Source: Erysipelotrichaceae bacterium
GTDB lineage: Bacteria; Bacillota_I; Bacilli_A; Erysipelotrichales; Erysipelotrichaceae
DNA: 64,000 bases
Assembly: GCA_017454765.1 (NCBI GenBank)
Contig: JAFTCJ010000021.1
Span: forward strand, 124,001-188,000
Reading direction: 5' to 3'
Below the pieces are notes generated by a model. That model had not been told where the DNA came from, made no database searches, and was given only the letters and a program-made list of their open reading frames with translations. Every line of letters starts with the position of its first letter. Position 1 is the first letter of the stretch. A program made the translations under genes and the position numbers. Shown here piece by piece: positions 24,220-33,115 of the stretch.

Positions 24220-26114
24220 TGTCAGAAATGATCCGTAATTTTGAAGAACTGGAAGCCAAACAGGCTGCCTGTACAAAATGTCTGGAAGACAAATTTACCG
24301 GTGCTGACGGCAAACGTCATGTCGTTCTTTGCGGCGGTACGGGATGTCTGTCTTCCCACTCGGCAGAGATCAGAGAGAGATTTGCCGAAGTGATCAAGGC
24401 CGAAGGTCTGGATGACAAAGTCACAGTCAACCAGGTCGGCTGCTTCGGTTTCTGTTCACAGGGACCTTTCGTAAAGATCTTCCCGGAAGATACGCTTTAC
24501 AGAATGGTCAAGATGGAAGATGTCGAAGAGATCGTTGAAAAAGACCTCAAGAACAATGAGATCGTAGAACGTCTGCTTTATGTCGATCCTCAGACAAAGG
24601 AAAAGGTCACAAAACAGGACGATATCGAATTCTACAAGAAACAGATCCGTATCGCGCTGCACGGCTGCGGTGCGATCGACCCGGAGAATATCGATGAGGC
24701 TTTAGGTGCTGAGGCTTTCAAGGGTCTTGCAAAAGCTCTGAAGATGGACAGAAAAGCTGTCATTCAGGAAGTTCTCGATTCCGGAATCAGAGGAAGAGGC
24801 GGTGCCGGCTTCCCGACCGGAAGAAAGTGGTCATTCGTTCCTGATACAGACGGTCCAAAATATCTGGTCTGCAACGGTGACGAAGGCGACCCGGGTGCAT
24901 TCATGGACCGTTCTATCCTTGAAGGTAACCCGTTTGCCGTTATCGAAGGCATGATGATCGGCGGTTACGCCATCGGAGCTCAGAACGGTTATTTCTACGT
25001 CAGAGCTGAATATCCGATCGCTGTCAACAGACTGAAACTGGCGATCAAGGCCATGGAAGATGTCGGACTGCTGGGTGACAATATCCTAGGTACAGACTTC
25101 AGTTTCAGAGTTCACATCAGGCTGGGTGCCGGTGCATTCGTATGCGGTGAAGAAACAGCTCTGCTGAATTCAATCGAAGGCAAGAGAGGTATGCCGAGAC
25201 CCCGTCCGCCATTCCCGGCTGTCAAAGGTCTCTGGGGCTGCCCGACCTGTGTCAACAACGTTGAGACTCTGGCAAACATTCCGTATATCCTGAGAGAAGG
25301 CGGTGCGAAGTTCGCTTCCATCGGTACGGAAAAGTCAAAGGGTACAAAGGTCTTCGCATTGGGCGGCAAGATCAACAATGTCGGTCTGGTGGAAGTTCCG
25401 ATGGGCACGACGCTCAAGGAACTGATCTACGATATCGGCGGCGGTATCCCCAACGGCAAACAGTTCAAGGCCATTCAGACCGGCGGTCCTTCCGGCGGAT
25501 GTCTGACGGCAAAGAACCTTGACACTCCTATCGACTACGACAACCTGATCGCAGCCGGCTCAATGATGGGCTCCGGCGGTGCGATCGTCATGGATGAAGA
25601 CAACTGTATGGTCGACGTTGCGAAATTCTACATGGAATTCATCTGCGACGAGTCATGCGGAAAGTGCTCACCGTGCCGTATCGGTACCAAGAGAATGCTT
25701 GAGATCCTGACCAGGATCACGGAAGGCAAGGGTACGATGGATGACCTGACTGCTTTACAGGAACTGGCAAACAACGTCAAGACCAATTCGCTGTGCGGTC
25801 TGGGCCAGACAGCTCCGAACCCGATCTTATCAACGATGGCTTCCTTCATGGATGAATATATCGCTCATATCCAGGACAAGAAGTGTCCTGCTCATGTCTG
25901 CAAGAACCTGATGTCTTATGTCATCGACAAAGACAAGTGCTTCGGCTGCGGCATGTGTGCCAAGGGCTGTCCTGCTGATGCGATCCACAAGATCACTCCG
26001 GAATATATCGCTCCGGGCAAGAAGTTACCGGCTATGTATATTGATGCCGACAAGTGCGTCAAGTGCGGTGCATGTATCGCTACATGTAAGTTCGGCGCAA
26101 TTTCAAAGCAGTAG
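24219..26114 (+). CDS. hydB: NADH-dependent [FeFe] hydrogenase, NuoF-like flavin subunit
   Basis: A 631-residue flavoprotein that oxidises or reduces NAD(H). Domains in order: an N-terminal thioredoxin-like [2Fe-2S] domain (LCGGTGCLSSH, NQVGCFGFCSQGP), the FMN/NADH-binding NuoF core (GRGGAGFPTGRKW, NGDEGDPGAFMDR, GAGAFVCGEETALLNSIEG), the NuoF [4Fe-4S] site (ESCGKCSPCRIGT with a distal Cys in SLCGLGQ), and two C-terminal ferredoxin clusters (CFGCGMCAKGCP and CVKCGACIATCK). This is the architecture of HydB in electron-bifurcating hydrogenases. Confidence 0.95.
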   Translation: MSEMIRNFEELEAKQAACTKCLEDKFTGADGKRHVVLCGGTGCLSSHSAEIRERFAEVIKAEGLDDKVTVNQVGCFGFCSQGPFVKIFPEDTLYRMVKMEDVEEIVEKDLKNNEIVERLLYVDPQTKEKVTKQDDIEFYKKQIRIALHGCGAIDPENIDEALGAEAFKGLAKALKMDRKAVIQEVLDSGIRGRGGAGFPTGRKWSFVPDTDGPKYLVCNGDEGDPGAFMDRSILEGNPFAVIEGMMIGGYAIGAQNGYFYVRAEYPIAVNRLKLAIKAMEDVGLLGDNILGTDFSFRVHIRLGAGAFVCGEETALLNSIEGKRGMPRPRPPFPAVKGLWGCPTCVNNVETLANIPYILREGGAKFASIGTEKSKGTKVFALGGKINNVGLVEVPMGTTLKELIYDIGGGIPNGKQFKAIQTGGPSGGCLTAKNLDTPIDYDNLIAAGSMMGSGGAIVMDEDNCMVDVAKFYMEFICDESCGKCSPCRIGTKRMLEILTRITEGKGTMDDLTALQELANNVKTNSLCGLGQTAPNPILSTMASFMDEYIAHIQDKKCPAHVCKNLMSYVIDKDKCFGCGMCAKGCPADAIHKITPEYIAPGKKLPAMYIDADKCVKCGACIATCKFGAISKQ

Positions 26115-26126
26115 GAGGGACAAAAG

Positions 26127-27905
26127 ATGGAATTATTAAACATTAAAATTGAAGGCCAGGATTATCAGGTAGAAAAAGGCCTTACGATTCTGGAAGCTGC
26201 AAAGAAGTGCGGCTATGAAATCCCTTCATTGTGCGCATTCAATCACGGTGAGTGCTCACTGGCATCCTGCCGTGTATGTCTGGTAGAAGCACAGGAAGGC
26301 AACGGTCCCAACAGACTCGTTGCATCATGTGTCTATCCTGTTTCCGAAGGCATGAAGATCACGATCGGTTCTCCCAAGGCTACTGCTGCCAGAAGAACTT
26401 CCGTTGAACTGCTGCTTTCCAACCACAACCGCAACTGTCAGGAATGTGACAAGAACGGCAAGTGTGAACTGCTCCATGTCGCTCAGGTGACCGGAGCAAG
26501 AGAAAACATGTATGAAGGTGAAAAGACTCCTACGACCGTAGATATGCTGACACCTTCCATCAAGCGTGATACTTCCAAGTGTATCCTCTGCGGCAGATGT
26601 ATTGCCAGATGCGGCAGTGCACACGGTCTGTCTGTATTAGGGTTTGAGAAACGCGGCTTCAAGACGATCGTCGGTCCGGCTGAAGACAGATCATTCAAGG
26701 ATTCTCCCTGTATCCTCTGCGGTCAGTGCACGACGGTATGTCCGACAGGTGCTCTCATGGAAGTTTCAGAGATCGACAAAGTCGATGCAGCCTTCAAGGC
26801 AGGCAAACATGTCGTTGTACAGGTAGCTCCGGCTGTCCGTGCTTCATTAGGTGAAGAGTTCGGCTACAAGATCGGCACTCCTGTTACCGGCAAGATGATC
26901 GCTGCTTTGAGAAGACTCGGCTTTGAAAGATGCTATGACGTCAACTTCGGCGCCGACCTTACCATCATGGAAGAAGGAACCGAACTGCTCAACAGAATCA
27001 CCAACGGCGGTGTTCTGCCGATGTTCACTTCCTGCTCACCGGGCTGGATCAACTACGCAGAATACTACTATGCAGATCTGCTCGACCATCTGTCAACCTG
27101 CAAGTCTCCGCATCAGATGCAGGGTGCCATTATCAAGTCTTACTGGGCTCAGCAGAAGGGCTATGATCCGAAAGACGTATTTGTCGTATCTGTCATGCCT
27201 TGTACAGCCAAGAAGTTTGAAAAAGACAGAAAACAGATGGAAAAAGACGGTGTCAAAGATGTCGATGCCGTACTGACGACAAGAGAACTGGGCAAGCTGA
27301 TCAAGAGATCAGGCATCAACTTCAACAAACTTCCTGATGAAGAATGGGATCAGGACATCATGGGTGAATACTCTGGTGCCGGTGTCATCTTCGGTGTCAC
27401 AGGCGGTGTCATGGAAGCTGCGCTCAGAACTGTTTACTACAAACTGACCGGACATGAATACGGCAAGATCGAATTCACCGAGGTCAGAGGCAGCGATGCC
27501 GGTATCAGAGAAGCTTCTCTGGATATCAACGGTACAGTCGTCAATATCGCTGTCGCTTCAGGCATGAAGTCTGCAAAGGTCCTCTGTGATGAAGTCAGAG
27601 CCGGAACATCCAAGTATCACTTCATTGAGATCATGGGTTGCCCGGGCGGCTGCATCAACGGCGGCGGACAGTCTTATGTCAAACCTTGCTTCTTACCGAA
27701 CGAAGACGATGATATTCTCGATACCTACAAGGCAAAGAGAGCTCAGGCATTGTATTCAGAGGATGAAAGACAGGTCATCAGACAGTCTCACAACAACAAG
27801 CAGATCCAGGAACTCTATGAAAAGTTCCTCGGTGAACCGAATTCTCATCTCGCACATGAGCTGTTACACACGACATACAATAAAGATCGTGTCAGATTTG
27901 ATTAA
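26127..27905 (+). CDS. hydA: [FeFe] hydrogenase catalytic subunit with TSCSP variant
   Basis: A 592-residue catalytic subunit making or using H2 in the cytoplasm. An N-terminal [2Fe-2S] domain is followed by a His-Cys [4Fe-4S] site (around SNHNRNCQEC), two ferredoxin clusters (CILCGRCIARC, CILCGQCTTVC) and the H-cluster domain. Motif L1 is TSCSPGW (Cys303 binds the cluster; Ser304 replaces the usual proton-relay Cys). Motif L2 is MPCTAKKFE (Cys359). Motif L3 is MGCPGGCINGGG (Cys505, Cys509). There is no C-terminal [2Fe-2S] extension. With hydC and hydB it probably couples NADH and ferredoxin to H2. The maturases HydEFG are not in the window. Confidence 0.95.
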   Translation: MELLNIKIEGQDYQVEKGLTILEAAKKCGYEIPSLCAFNHGECSLASCRVCLVEAQEGNGPNRLVASCVYPVSEGMKITIGSPKATAARRTSVELLLSNHNRNCQECDKNGKCELLHVAQVTGARENMYEGEKTPTTVDMLTPSIKRDTSKCILCGRCIARCGSAHGLSVLGFEKRGFKTIVGPAEDRSFKDSPCILCGQCTTVCPTGALMEVSEIDKVDAAFKAGKHVVVQVAPAVRASLGEEFGYKIGTPVTGKMIAALRRLGFERCYDVNFGADLTIMEEGTELLNRITNGGVLPMFTSCSPGWINYAEYYYADLLDHLSTCKSPHQMQGAIIKSYWAQQKGYDPKDVFVVSVMPCTAKKFEKDRKQMEKDGVKDVDAVLTTRELGKLIKRSGINFNKLPDEEWDQDIMGEYSGAGVIFGVTGGVMEAALRTVYYKLTGHEYGKIEFTEVRGSDAGIREASLDINGTVVNIAVASGMKSAKVLCDEVRAGTSKYHFIEIMGCPGGCINGGGQSYVKPCFLPNEDDDILDTYKAKRAQALYSEDERQVIRQSHNNKQIQELYEKFLGEPNSHLAHELLHTTYNKDRVRFD

Positions 27906-27930
27906 TCGTATCGATAAAACACAAAGACGA

Positions 27931-27958
27931 AAAGACCGGGTTTCCGGTCTTTCGTTTT
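27931..27958 (+). terminator. Terminator of the hydrogenase operon
   Basis: Stem AAAGACCGG (27931-27939) with CCGGTCTTT (27944-27952), loop GTTT, then CGTTTT. Confidence 0.92.
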
Positions 27959-27960
27959 GT

Positions 27961-27969
27961 TGCTATACT
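27961..27969 (+). promoter_or_regulatory. Extended -10 promoter, leaderless
   Basis: TGCTATACT (TATACT at 27964-27969) directly after the hydrogenase terminator. The gap to the ATG is 8 nt (GGAGAGTG), so the GGAGAG would lie mostly upstream of the expected transcript start. Confidence 0.5.
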
Positions 27970-27977
27970 GGAGAGTG

Positions 27978-28613
27978 ATGAATTATTACGAAGAAACAGA
28001 AGAAAAGATCAGAAAGCTGATTCTGGAGAAAGAATATGAAAAGGCATTGAGACTGATCGAAAACGAGCTGGAACTTTCCTATGTGCCCAGAGATTTCGAA
28101 GAAACACTTGAAGAACTTCTGGGTGTCATAAAGGAAGAAACATTCAAAGTGAATTCTCTTGATGAAGAAGAAATCAGTTCTTATCTGTTTATGGATGAAT
28201 CTCATCAGCTGCTGGCAGTAGATGCCCTTGATAAAAGAAATCTCAGAGATCAGATTCCTCTTTGTCAGAAGTATCTGTCAGAATCAGATTTTCTTAACGG
28301 AAAAGCACTTCTGATCGATTCCCTGATCGGTCAGCAGATCGATCATGAATTTGTTTTGAAGAAAAACGGTAATGAATATCATTTCAATCCGTCAAAGATG
28401 CTCAGAACAAGTGATACGGAACTCTTTGCAAAAACAGCATCTCTGCTGGAGGAACATTTCATGAAGGAACCGTCAAAGCTGATCCTCGCAAAACAGCTGC
28501 TGTATAAGGAACTGATGCTGTCGATGCCTCAATTGCCTGATATCGAACAAAGCAAGGAAATCAGTCAGAAAATCATAGATTATATCAATCAGGCATTTGA
28601 AAAGAATGCGTAA
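27978..28613 (+). CDS. DUF3196-like helical protein
   Basis: A 211-residue acidic, all-helical protein beginning MNYYEETEEKIRKLI, with repeated short helices (KEYEKALRLIENELELSYV) that look like TPR-type pairs. It resembles DUF3196 proteins of Mollicutes and Erysipelotrichia in size and composition; that match is from memory and moderate. No signal peptide or membrane segment. It stands alone between two terminators, with its own promoter, just upstream of trigger factor. Function unknown. Confidence 0.68.
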   Translation: MNYYEETEEKIRKLILEKEYEKALRLIENELELSYVPRDFEETLEELLGVIKEETFKVNSLDEEEISSYLFMDESHQLLAVDALDKRNLRDQIPLCQKYLSESDFLNGKALLIDSLIGQQIDHEFVLKKNGNEYHFNPSKMLRTSDTELFAKTASLLEEHFMKEPSKLILAKQLLYKELMLSMPQLPDIEQSKEISQKIIDYINQAFEKNA

Positions 28614-28616
28614 AAC

Positions 28617-28677
28617 AAAGCCTTGGCACTCATTTGGCACTCAAGTGCTAAATCAGTGCCATACAAAGGCTTTTTTA
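28617..28677 (+). terminator. Long terminator hairpin containing CIRCE-like repeats
   Basis: The outer stem AAAGCCTT (28617-28624) pairs with AAGGCTTT (28666-28673), then GGCACT (28625-28630) with AGTGCC (28655-28660), and an inner stem TTTGGCAC with GTGCTAAA (28633-28652), followed by TTTTTT. Within it, TTGGCACTC occurs twice (28623-28631, 28634-28642) and AAGTGCTAA once (28643-28651). These are each one base from the CIRCE half-sites TTAGCACTC and GAGTGCTAA, but the spacing (11 or 0) is not the standard 9. Confidence 0.75.
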
Positions 28678-28732
28678 TAGAAATTACTTCATATAAATGT
28701 TAAAATAAGTAAGTCTTTAAAGGAGTACGAAT

Positions 28733-29995
28733 ATGTCCGAATATAAAAAAACAGAAAATGCAAAAGCTGAACTGACATGCACACTTGAAGGAGATGCATG
28801 GAAGAAAGCAAAGGATGCCGCATTCAGAAAACTGGCTTCCAAAGTTGAGATCAAAGGTTTCAGAAAAGGTCAGGCTCCGAAGAACCTGGCTGAGAAATAT
28901 ATCAGTCACAATGAAGTTCTTATCGATGCAGCTGAATCACTGGCACAGGGTGCACTGGATGAAGCTGTCAAGGAACATGATCTGACACTGATCGACCGTC
29001 CGGAACTCAAGATCGATGAGATGAGCGATGACAAGTGTGTACTGACCTTTGTATGCCCGGTCCTTCCGGATGTCGAAATGGGCGACTACAAAGAGCTGAA
29101 ATATAACCTTGAAAAAGTCAAGGCTACAAAGAAAGAGATCGACGATCAGATCGCCGATCTGCTCAACAGGAAAGCAGATCTGGAACTGAAGGAAGACGGG
29201 GAAGTGGAAGACGGTGATACAACTGTCATCGATTTCGAAGGTTTCCTGAATGATGTTGCTTTTGAAGGCGGAAAAGGTGAGAACTATGATCTGGTGATCG
29301 GTTCCCATTCCTTCATCCCCGGTTTCGAAGAACAGCTGATCGGCATGAAGCCTGAAGAAACAAAGGATATCATGGTAACTTTCCCTGAAGACTATCAGGC
29401 AGAGAATCTGAAAGGCAAGGAATGCAGATTCACGGTTACCGTTCATGAAATCAAAAAGAAAGTTCTTCCGGAACTGAATGATGATTTTGTCAAAGAGCTG
29501 AAATATGACAATGTCAATACCGTGGAAGAACTGAAAAACTACACCAAAGAGAATATTCTGAAACAGAAGGAAAGCGAAGCCAAAAACAAGGCCGAAAACG
29601 ATCTGATGGATCAGCTTGCCGAGATCACGAAAGTCGAGATCCCGGAAGTCATGCTGAAATCAGAAATTGATTCCATGATTCAGAATTATGAAAGCAGACT
29701 GATGCAGCAGGGTATTTCTCTTGCGCAGTTCTTACAGATTACCGGTCAGAGTGTCGATGAACTAAGAGAATCCATGAAAGAGGATGCCGGCAAGCGTATC
29801 AGGATCAACCTGGGCTTGAGCGAGATCGCCAGAAGCGAAGACGTGAAGGTGGAACAGGAAGATATCGACAAGGAATTTGAAAACATGTCCGAAATGTACG
29901 GTATGCCTGTCGATGAGATCAAAAAATACGTTCCCGAAGATACGCTCAAGGATGACCTGCGTCTGCAGAAAGCTTTGGAGTTACTGAAAAAATAA
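28733..29995 (+). CDS. tig: Trigger factor
   Basis: A 420-residue ribosome-associated chaperone with peptidyl-prolyl isomerase activity. The ribosome-binding signature GFRKGQAPKN lies in the N-terminal domain, the FKBP-type PPIase domain is in the middle (GDTTVIDFEGFLNDVAFEGG, FIPGFEEQLIGMK), and the helical C-terminal chaperone arms follow. AAAGGAG precedes the start. A short terminator hairpin separates it from lon, so lon may be partly co-transcribed. Confidence 0.96.
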   Translation: MSEYKKTENAKAELTCTLEGDAWKKAKDAAFRKLASKVEIKGFRKGQAPKNLAEKYISHNEVLIDAAESLAQGALDEAVKEHDLTLIDRPELKIDEMSDDKCVLTFVCPVLPDVEMGDYKELKYNLEKVKATKKEIDDQIADLLNRKADLELKEDGEVEDGDTTVIDFEGFLNDVAFEGGKGENYDLVIGSHSFIPGFEEQLIGMKPEETKDIMVTFPEDYQAENLKGKECRFTVTVHEIKKKVLPELNDDFVKELKYDNVNTVEELKNYTKENILKQKESEAKNKAENDLMDQLAEITKVEIPEVMLKSEIDSMIQNYESRLMQQGISLAQFLQITGQSVDELRESMKEDAGKRIRINLGLSEIARSEDVKVEQEDIDKEFENMSEMYGMPVDEIKKYVPEDTLKDDLRLQKALELLKK

Positions 29996-30014
29996 AGACG
30001 CTCAGCGTCTTTTC
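29994..30014 (+). terminator. Short terminator/attenuator between tig and lon
   Basis: Stem AAAGACGC (29994-30001) and GCGTCTTT (30005-30012) with a TCA loop, followed by TCTTC. The U-tract is short, so read-through into lon is likely. Confidence 0.7.
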
Positions 30015-30034
30015 TTCAATAAGGGAGGTGTTGT

Positions 30035-32341
30035 ATGAGTATTTATTCTTATCCTTTATTATGTACCAGAGGAGCTGTTGTTTTTCCGATGCAGGATCTG
30101 GCAGTCGAAGTCGGAAGACAGGCCTCCATTGATGCGGTAAATTACGCAAATGCCTATCATTCCAGTATCGTACTGGTTTCACAGAAAGATCTGACAGTAG
30201 ATCTTCCGGGACCGGATGATGTCTTCAACATCGGTACGGTATGTCATATCAAGACCTGCAGGGAGAGAGACGATCATCTTAAGGTTGTTTTCTCGGGATT
30301 AAGCAGATGCCGTATCCTGAAACATTTCATCAAGGACGATGTCAATTTTGTTGAGATCGAAGAGATCAGAGACTATGTCGAAGATGAATCAACGATCGAA
30401 TCACTGACCAGATCGGCACTGGCTGAATTCAATGTGATCGCTCAGAAATATGCCAGACCGGGATTCCCGATCAGACAGCTGACGACTTTTGATGCGACCC
30501 TTGCATCAGTTCTTGTCGATACATTTGCCCAGATCTATATTCAGGGCGTTGAAGAGAAACAGCTTTTCCTGGAAGAAGAGAATGTCAACAAACGTCTGAA
30601 CATGATGCTTTCGCAGATCGAAAAAGAACGCAAGATGGATATGATCGAACAGGAGATCAATGAGAAAGTCAAGGAAAGCATCGAAGACGGTCAGAGAGAC
30701 TATTACTTAAGAGAAAAGCTGAAAGCGATCAAAGATGAGCTCGGCGGGGCTGACGGCGGTTCGGATATCGATGATCTCAGAGAAAGAGTTGAAAACGAAC
30801 CTTATCCGGAGAATGTCAAAAACAAGGCCAGAGAAGAGTTCAAGCATTATGAAATGCTTCCGCCGACGACCGGCGAAACGGGCGTCATCAGAACTTATCT
30901 GGAATGGCTTTTGAATGTGCCATGGTATCAGAAATCGGAAGACAACAACGACCTGAGCGATGCATCGAGAATCCTTGATGAAGATCATTACGGTCTTGTG
31001 AAAGTCAAAGAAAGAATACTTGAGTATCTGGCAGTCAAGCAGATGACCAATTCGCTGAAATCACCGATCATCTGTCTGGTCGGTCCCCCCGGTGTCGGTA
31101 AGACCTCACTGGCAAAATCCGTTGCCAGAGCCCTTGACAGACGTTTTGTCAAGATCTCTTTAGGCGGTGTACGTGATGAGGCCGAGATCAGAGGCCACAG
31201 AAGGACGTATCTTGGTTCCATGCCCGGCAGGATCATTCAGGGCATGAAACGTGCAGGAACACTCAATCCTGTATTCCTGATCGATGAGATCGACAAGATG
31301 TCGTCCGATTATAAAGGCGATCCTTCTTCTGCCATGCTGGAAGTGCTTGATCCGGAACAGAACACACAGTTCTCCGATCATTATCTGGAAGAACCTTATG
31401 ATCTTTCCGATGTCCTGTTCATCTGCACGGCAAACTACAGGGACAATATTCCGGCGGCGCTTCTGGACAGACTGGAGATCATTGAATTATCGAGCTATAC
31501 AGAGATCGAGAAACTCAACATCGCCAAGAATCATCTGATCGCCAAGCAGACGAAGATCAACGGTCTGAAGGACTATCAGTTCATATTAAGCGATGATATG
31601 ATCTTATATATCATCAGACACTATACGATGGAAGCCGGTGTCAGACAGCTGGAAAGAACGATCGGTACTTTATGCAGAAAAACCGTACTGGCGATCCTGA
31701 AAGAGAAGAAAAAGAGTGTCAGGATCAGCAAGAAACTGATCAATACCTGGCTGGGCCATGAGATCTATGATTACGGCACGAAGGAAAAGAAGGACCAGGT
31801 CGGTGTTGTTACCGGACTTGCTTATACGGCATTCGGCGGCGATATCCTGCCTGTCGAAGTCAATTATTTTGAAGGGAAAGGAAATCTGATCGTTACCGGA
31901 AAACTGGGAGAAGTCATGGTCGAATCGACAAAGATCGCTCTGGACTTCATCAAGGCCAATGCCAAGAAATATGATATTCCGATCGAATTCTTTGAAAAAC
32001 ACGATATTCATATCCATGTACCGGAAGGTGCCGTTCCCAAAGACGGTCCTTCAGCCGGTGTGACGATCACGACTGCGATCGTTTCCGCACTGACGAACAG
32101 AAAAGCCAAGAAAGATGTTGCGATGACCGGCGAAGTAACATTGAGAGGAAATGTACTTCCGATCGGCGGCCTGAGAGAAAAATCACTGGCAGCGCACCGC
32201 AGCGGCATCAAGACGATCATTATTCCGAAGGGAAATATCAAGGATCTGGATGATATTCCCGACACAGTAAAGGAACAGATCACATATATACCTGTCGAGA
32301 AGGTCGATCAGGTCATATCAGAGGCATTGCTGAATGGTTGA
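30035..32341 (+). CDS. lon: ATP-dependent protease Lon
   Basis: A 768-residue LonA protease that degrades misfolded and regulatory proteins in the cytoplasm. The N-terminal LAN substrate domain spans about residues 1-200, the AAA+ module has Walker A GPPGVGKTS and Walker B VFLIDEIDK, and the C-terminal serine-lysine protease domain has PKDGPSAGVTITT with the catalytic Ser. AGGGAGG precedes the start. engB overlaps the end by 8 bases, as in Bacillus (lonA-ysxC). Confidence 0.97.
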   Translation: MSIYSYPLLCTRGAVVFPMQDLAVEVGRQASIDAVNYANAYHSSIVLVSQKDLTVDLPGPDDVFNIGTVCHIKTCRERDDHLKVVFSGLSRCRILKHFIKDDVNFVEIEEIRDYVEDESTIESLTRSALAEFNVIAQKYARPGFPIRQLTTFDATLASVLVDTFAQIYIQGVEEKQLFLEEENVNKRLNMMLSQIEKERKMDMIEQEINEKVKESIEDGQRDYYLREKLKAIKDELGGADGGSDIDDLRERVENEPYPENVKNKAREEFKHYEMLPPTTGETGVIRTYLEWLLNVPWYQKSEDNNDLSDASRILDEDHYGLVKVKERILEYLAVKQMTNSLKSPIICLVGPPGVGKTSLAKSVARALDRRFVKISLGGVRDEAEIRGHRRTYLGSMPGRIIQGMKRAGTLNPVFLIDEIDKMSSDYKGDPSSAMLEVLDPEQNTQFSDHYLEEPYDLSDVLFICTANYRDNIPAALLDRLEIIELSSYTEIEKLNIAKNHLIAKQTKINGLKDYQFILSDDMILYIIRHYTMEAGVRQLERTIGTLCRKTVLAILKEKKKSVRISKKLINTWLGHEIYDYGTKEKKDQVGVVTGLAYTAFGGDILPVEVNYFEGKGNLIVTGKLGEVMVESTKIALDFIKANAKKYDIPIEFFEKHDIHIHVPEGAVPKDGPSAGVTITTAIVSALTNRKAKKDVAMTGEVTLRGNVLPIGGLREKSLAAHRSGIKTIIIPKGNIKDLDDIPDTVKEQITYIPVEKVDQVISEALLNG

Positions 32342-32918
32342 TTTTATCTGTTCTGCTGTCAGAAAAGATCAGTTTCCGAAAACAGATAAAGAAGTTGTTT
32401 TTGTCGGACGCAGCAATGTCGGTAAATCTTCACTGATCAATGCCATATACAATCAGAAACTGGCATTTGTAGGAAAGACGCCGGGAAAGACCAGACTGAT
32501 CAACTTTTTCGATGTTGACGGACAATATACAGCTGTGGATGTGCCCGGATACGGTTATGCGAGAAGATCGCAGAAAGAAGCAGTGCAGTATGCCGAAATG
32601 ATGGATGATTATTTTTCCCGCAAAGACAAGATCAGACTTGTCATCATGATCGTCGACAGCAGGATCGGTCTGACGGAAGATGACAGGGATATGAAAGAAT
32701 ATCTTGAAAACAGGAAAATCCCGTATGTTGTTGCAGCCAACAAGATCGACAAGCTGTCGAACAATCAGCTGAACAACAACAAGAGAAAACTGTTTTCAGA
32801 TATCGGTCAGATTGTCTATGTTTCTGCGGAAAAGAAGAAGAACATCGATGAACTGCAGCAGATGATACGAAGATATACCGATTTGCCTTTATCTGAACTA
32901 TCATCTATAATTGAATAG
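32334..32918 (+). CDS. engB: Ribosome biogenesis GTPase YsxC/EngB
   Basis: A 194-residue Ras-like GTPase needed for 50S subunit assembly. Motifs are G1 GRSNVGKSS, G2 around KTPGKTRLINFF, G3 DVPGYGYA, G4 ANKIDKLS and G5 VSAEKKK. Translation is coupled to lon. The valS promoter lies inside its last codons. Confidence 0.96.
   Translation: MVDFICSAVRKDQFPKTDKEVVFVGRSNVGKSSLINAIYNQKLAFVGKTPGKTRLINFFDVDGQYTAVDVPGYGYARRSQKEAVQYAEMMDDYFSRKDKIRLVIMIVDSRIGLTEDDRDMKEYLENRKIPYVVAANKIDKLSNNQLNNNKRKLFSDIGQIVYVSAEKKKNIDELQQMIRRYTDLPLSELSSIIE
32883..32911 (+). promoter_or_regulatory. Promoter of the valS T-box transcript
   Basis: TTGCCT (32883-32888), a 17-bp spacer and TATAAT (32906-32911), inside the 3' end of engB. 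The predicted transcript starts at about 32918. Confidence 0.7.
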
Positions 32919-33102
32919 ACGCTGATAGGAAGAAAGTAATTCTGTCGGGAACATAGAGATATAAGGGTTGGTGGAACTTATACTGGTCAGAATGAAAATG
33001 TTGTCCTGGAGTCTACTTAGGTACGTGAGCTCGCGTTAAGAGCAGAAGTGATAAATTAAGGTGGTACCGCGCTATGCGCCCTTTGTGCCGCCTTTTTATT
33101 TT
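32918..33102 (+). ncRNA. T-box leader, valine-specific
   Basis: The T-box motif AAGGTGGTACCGCG starts at 33058. The terminator pairs AAGGTGGTAC (33058-33067) with GTGCCGCCTT (33085-33094) before TTTTTATTTT; uncharged tRNA-Val would stabilise the antiterminator instead. Stem I shows the GGGTTGGTGGAA apical pattern. The likely specifier codon is GTT (33000-33002), preceded by GAAAAT and followed by a purine. Confidence 0.93.
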
Positions 33103-33115
33103 CAGGAGGATCTTT

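Noticed and set aside
28623-28651. Canonical CIRCE operator
   Set aside because: Half-sites each carry a mismatch and the spacing is 11 or 0 rather than 9, so it is only called CIRCE-like.
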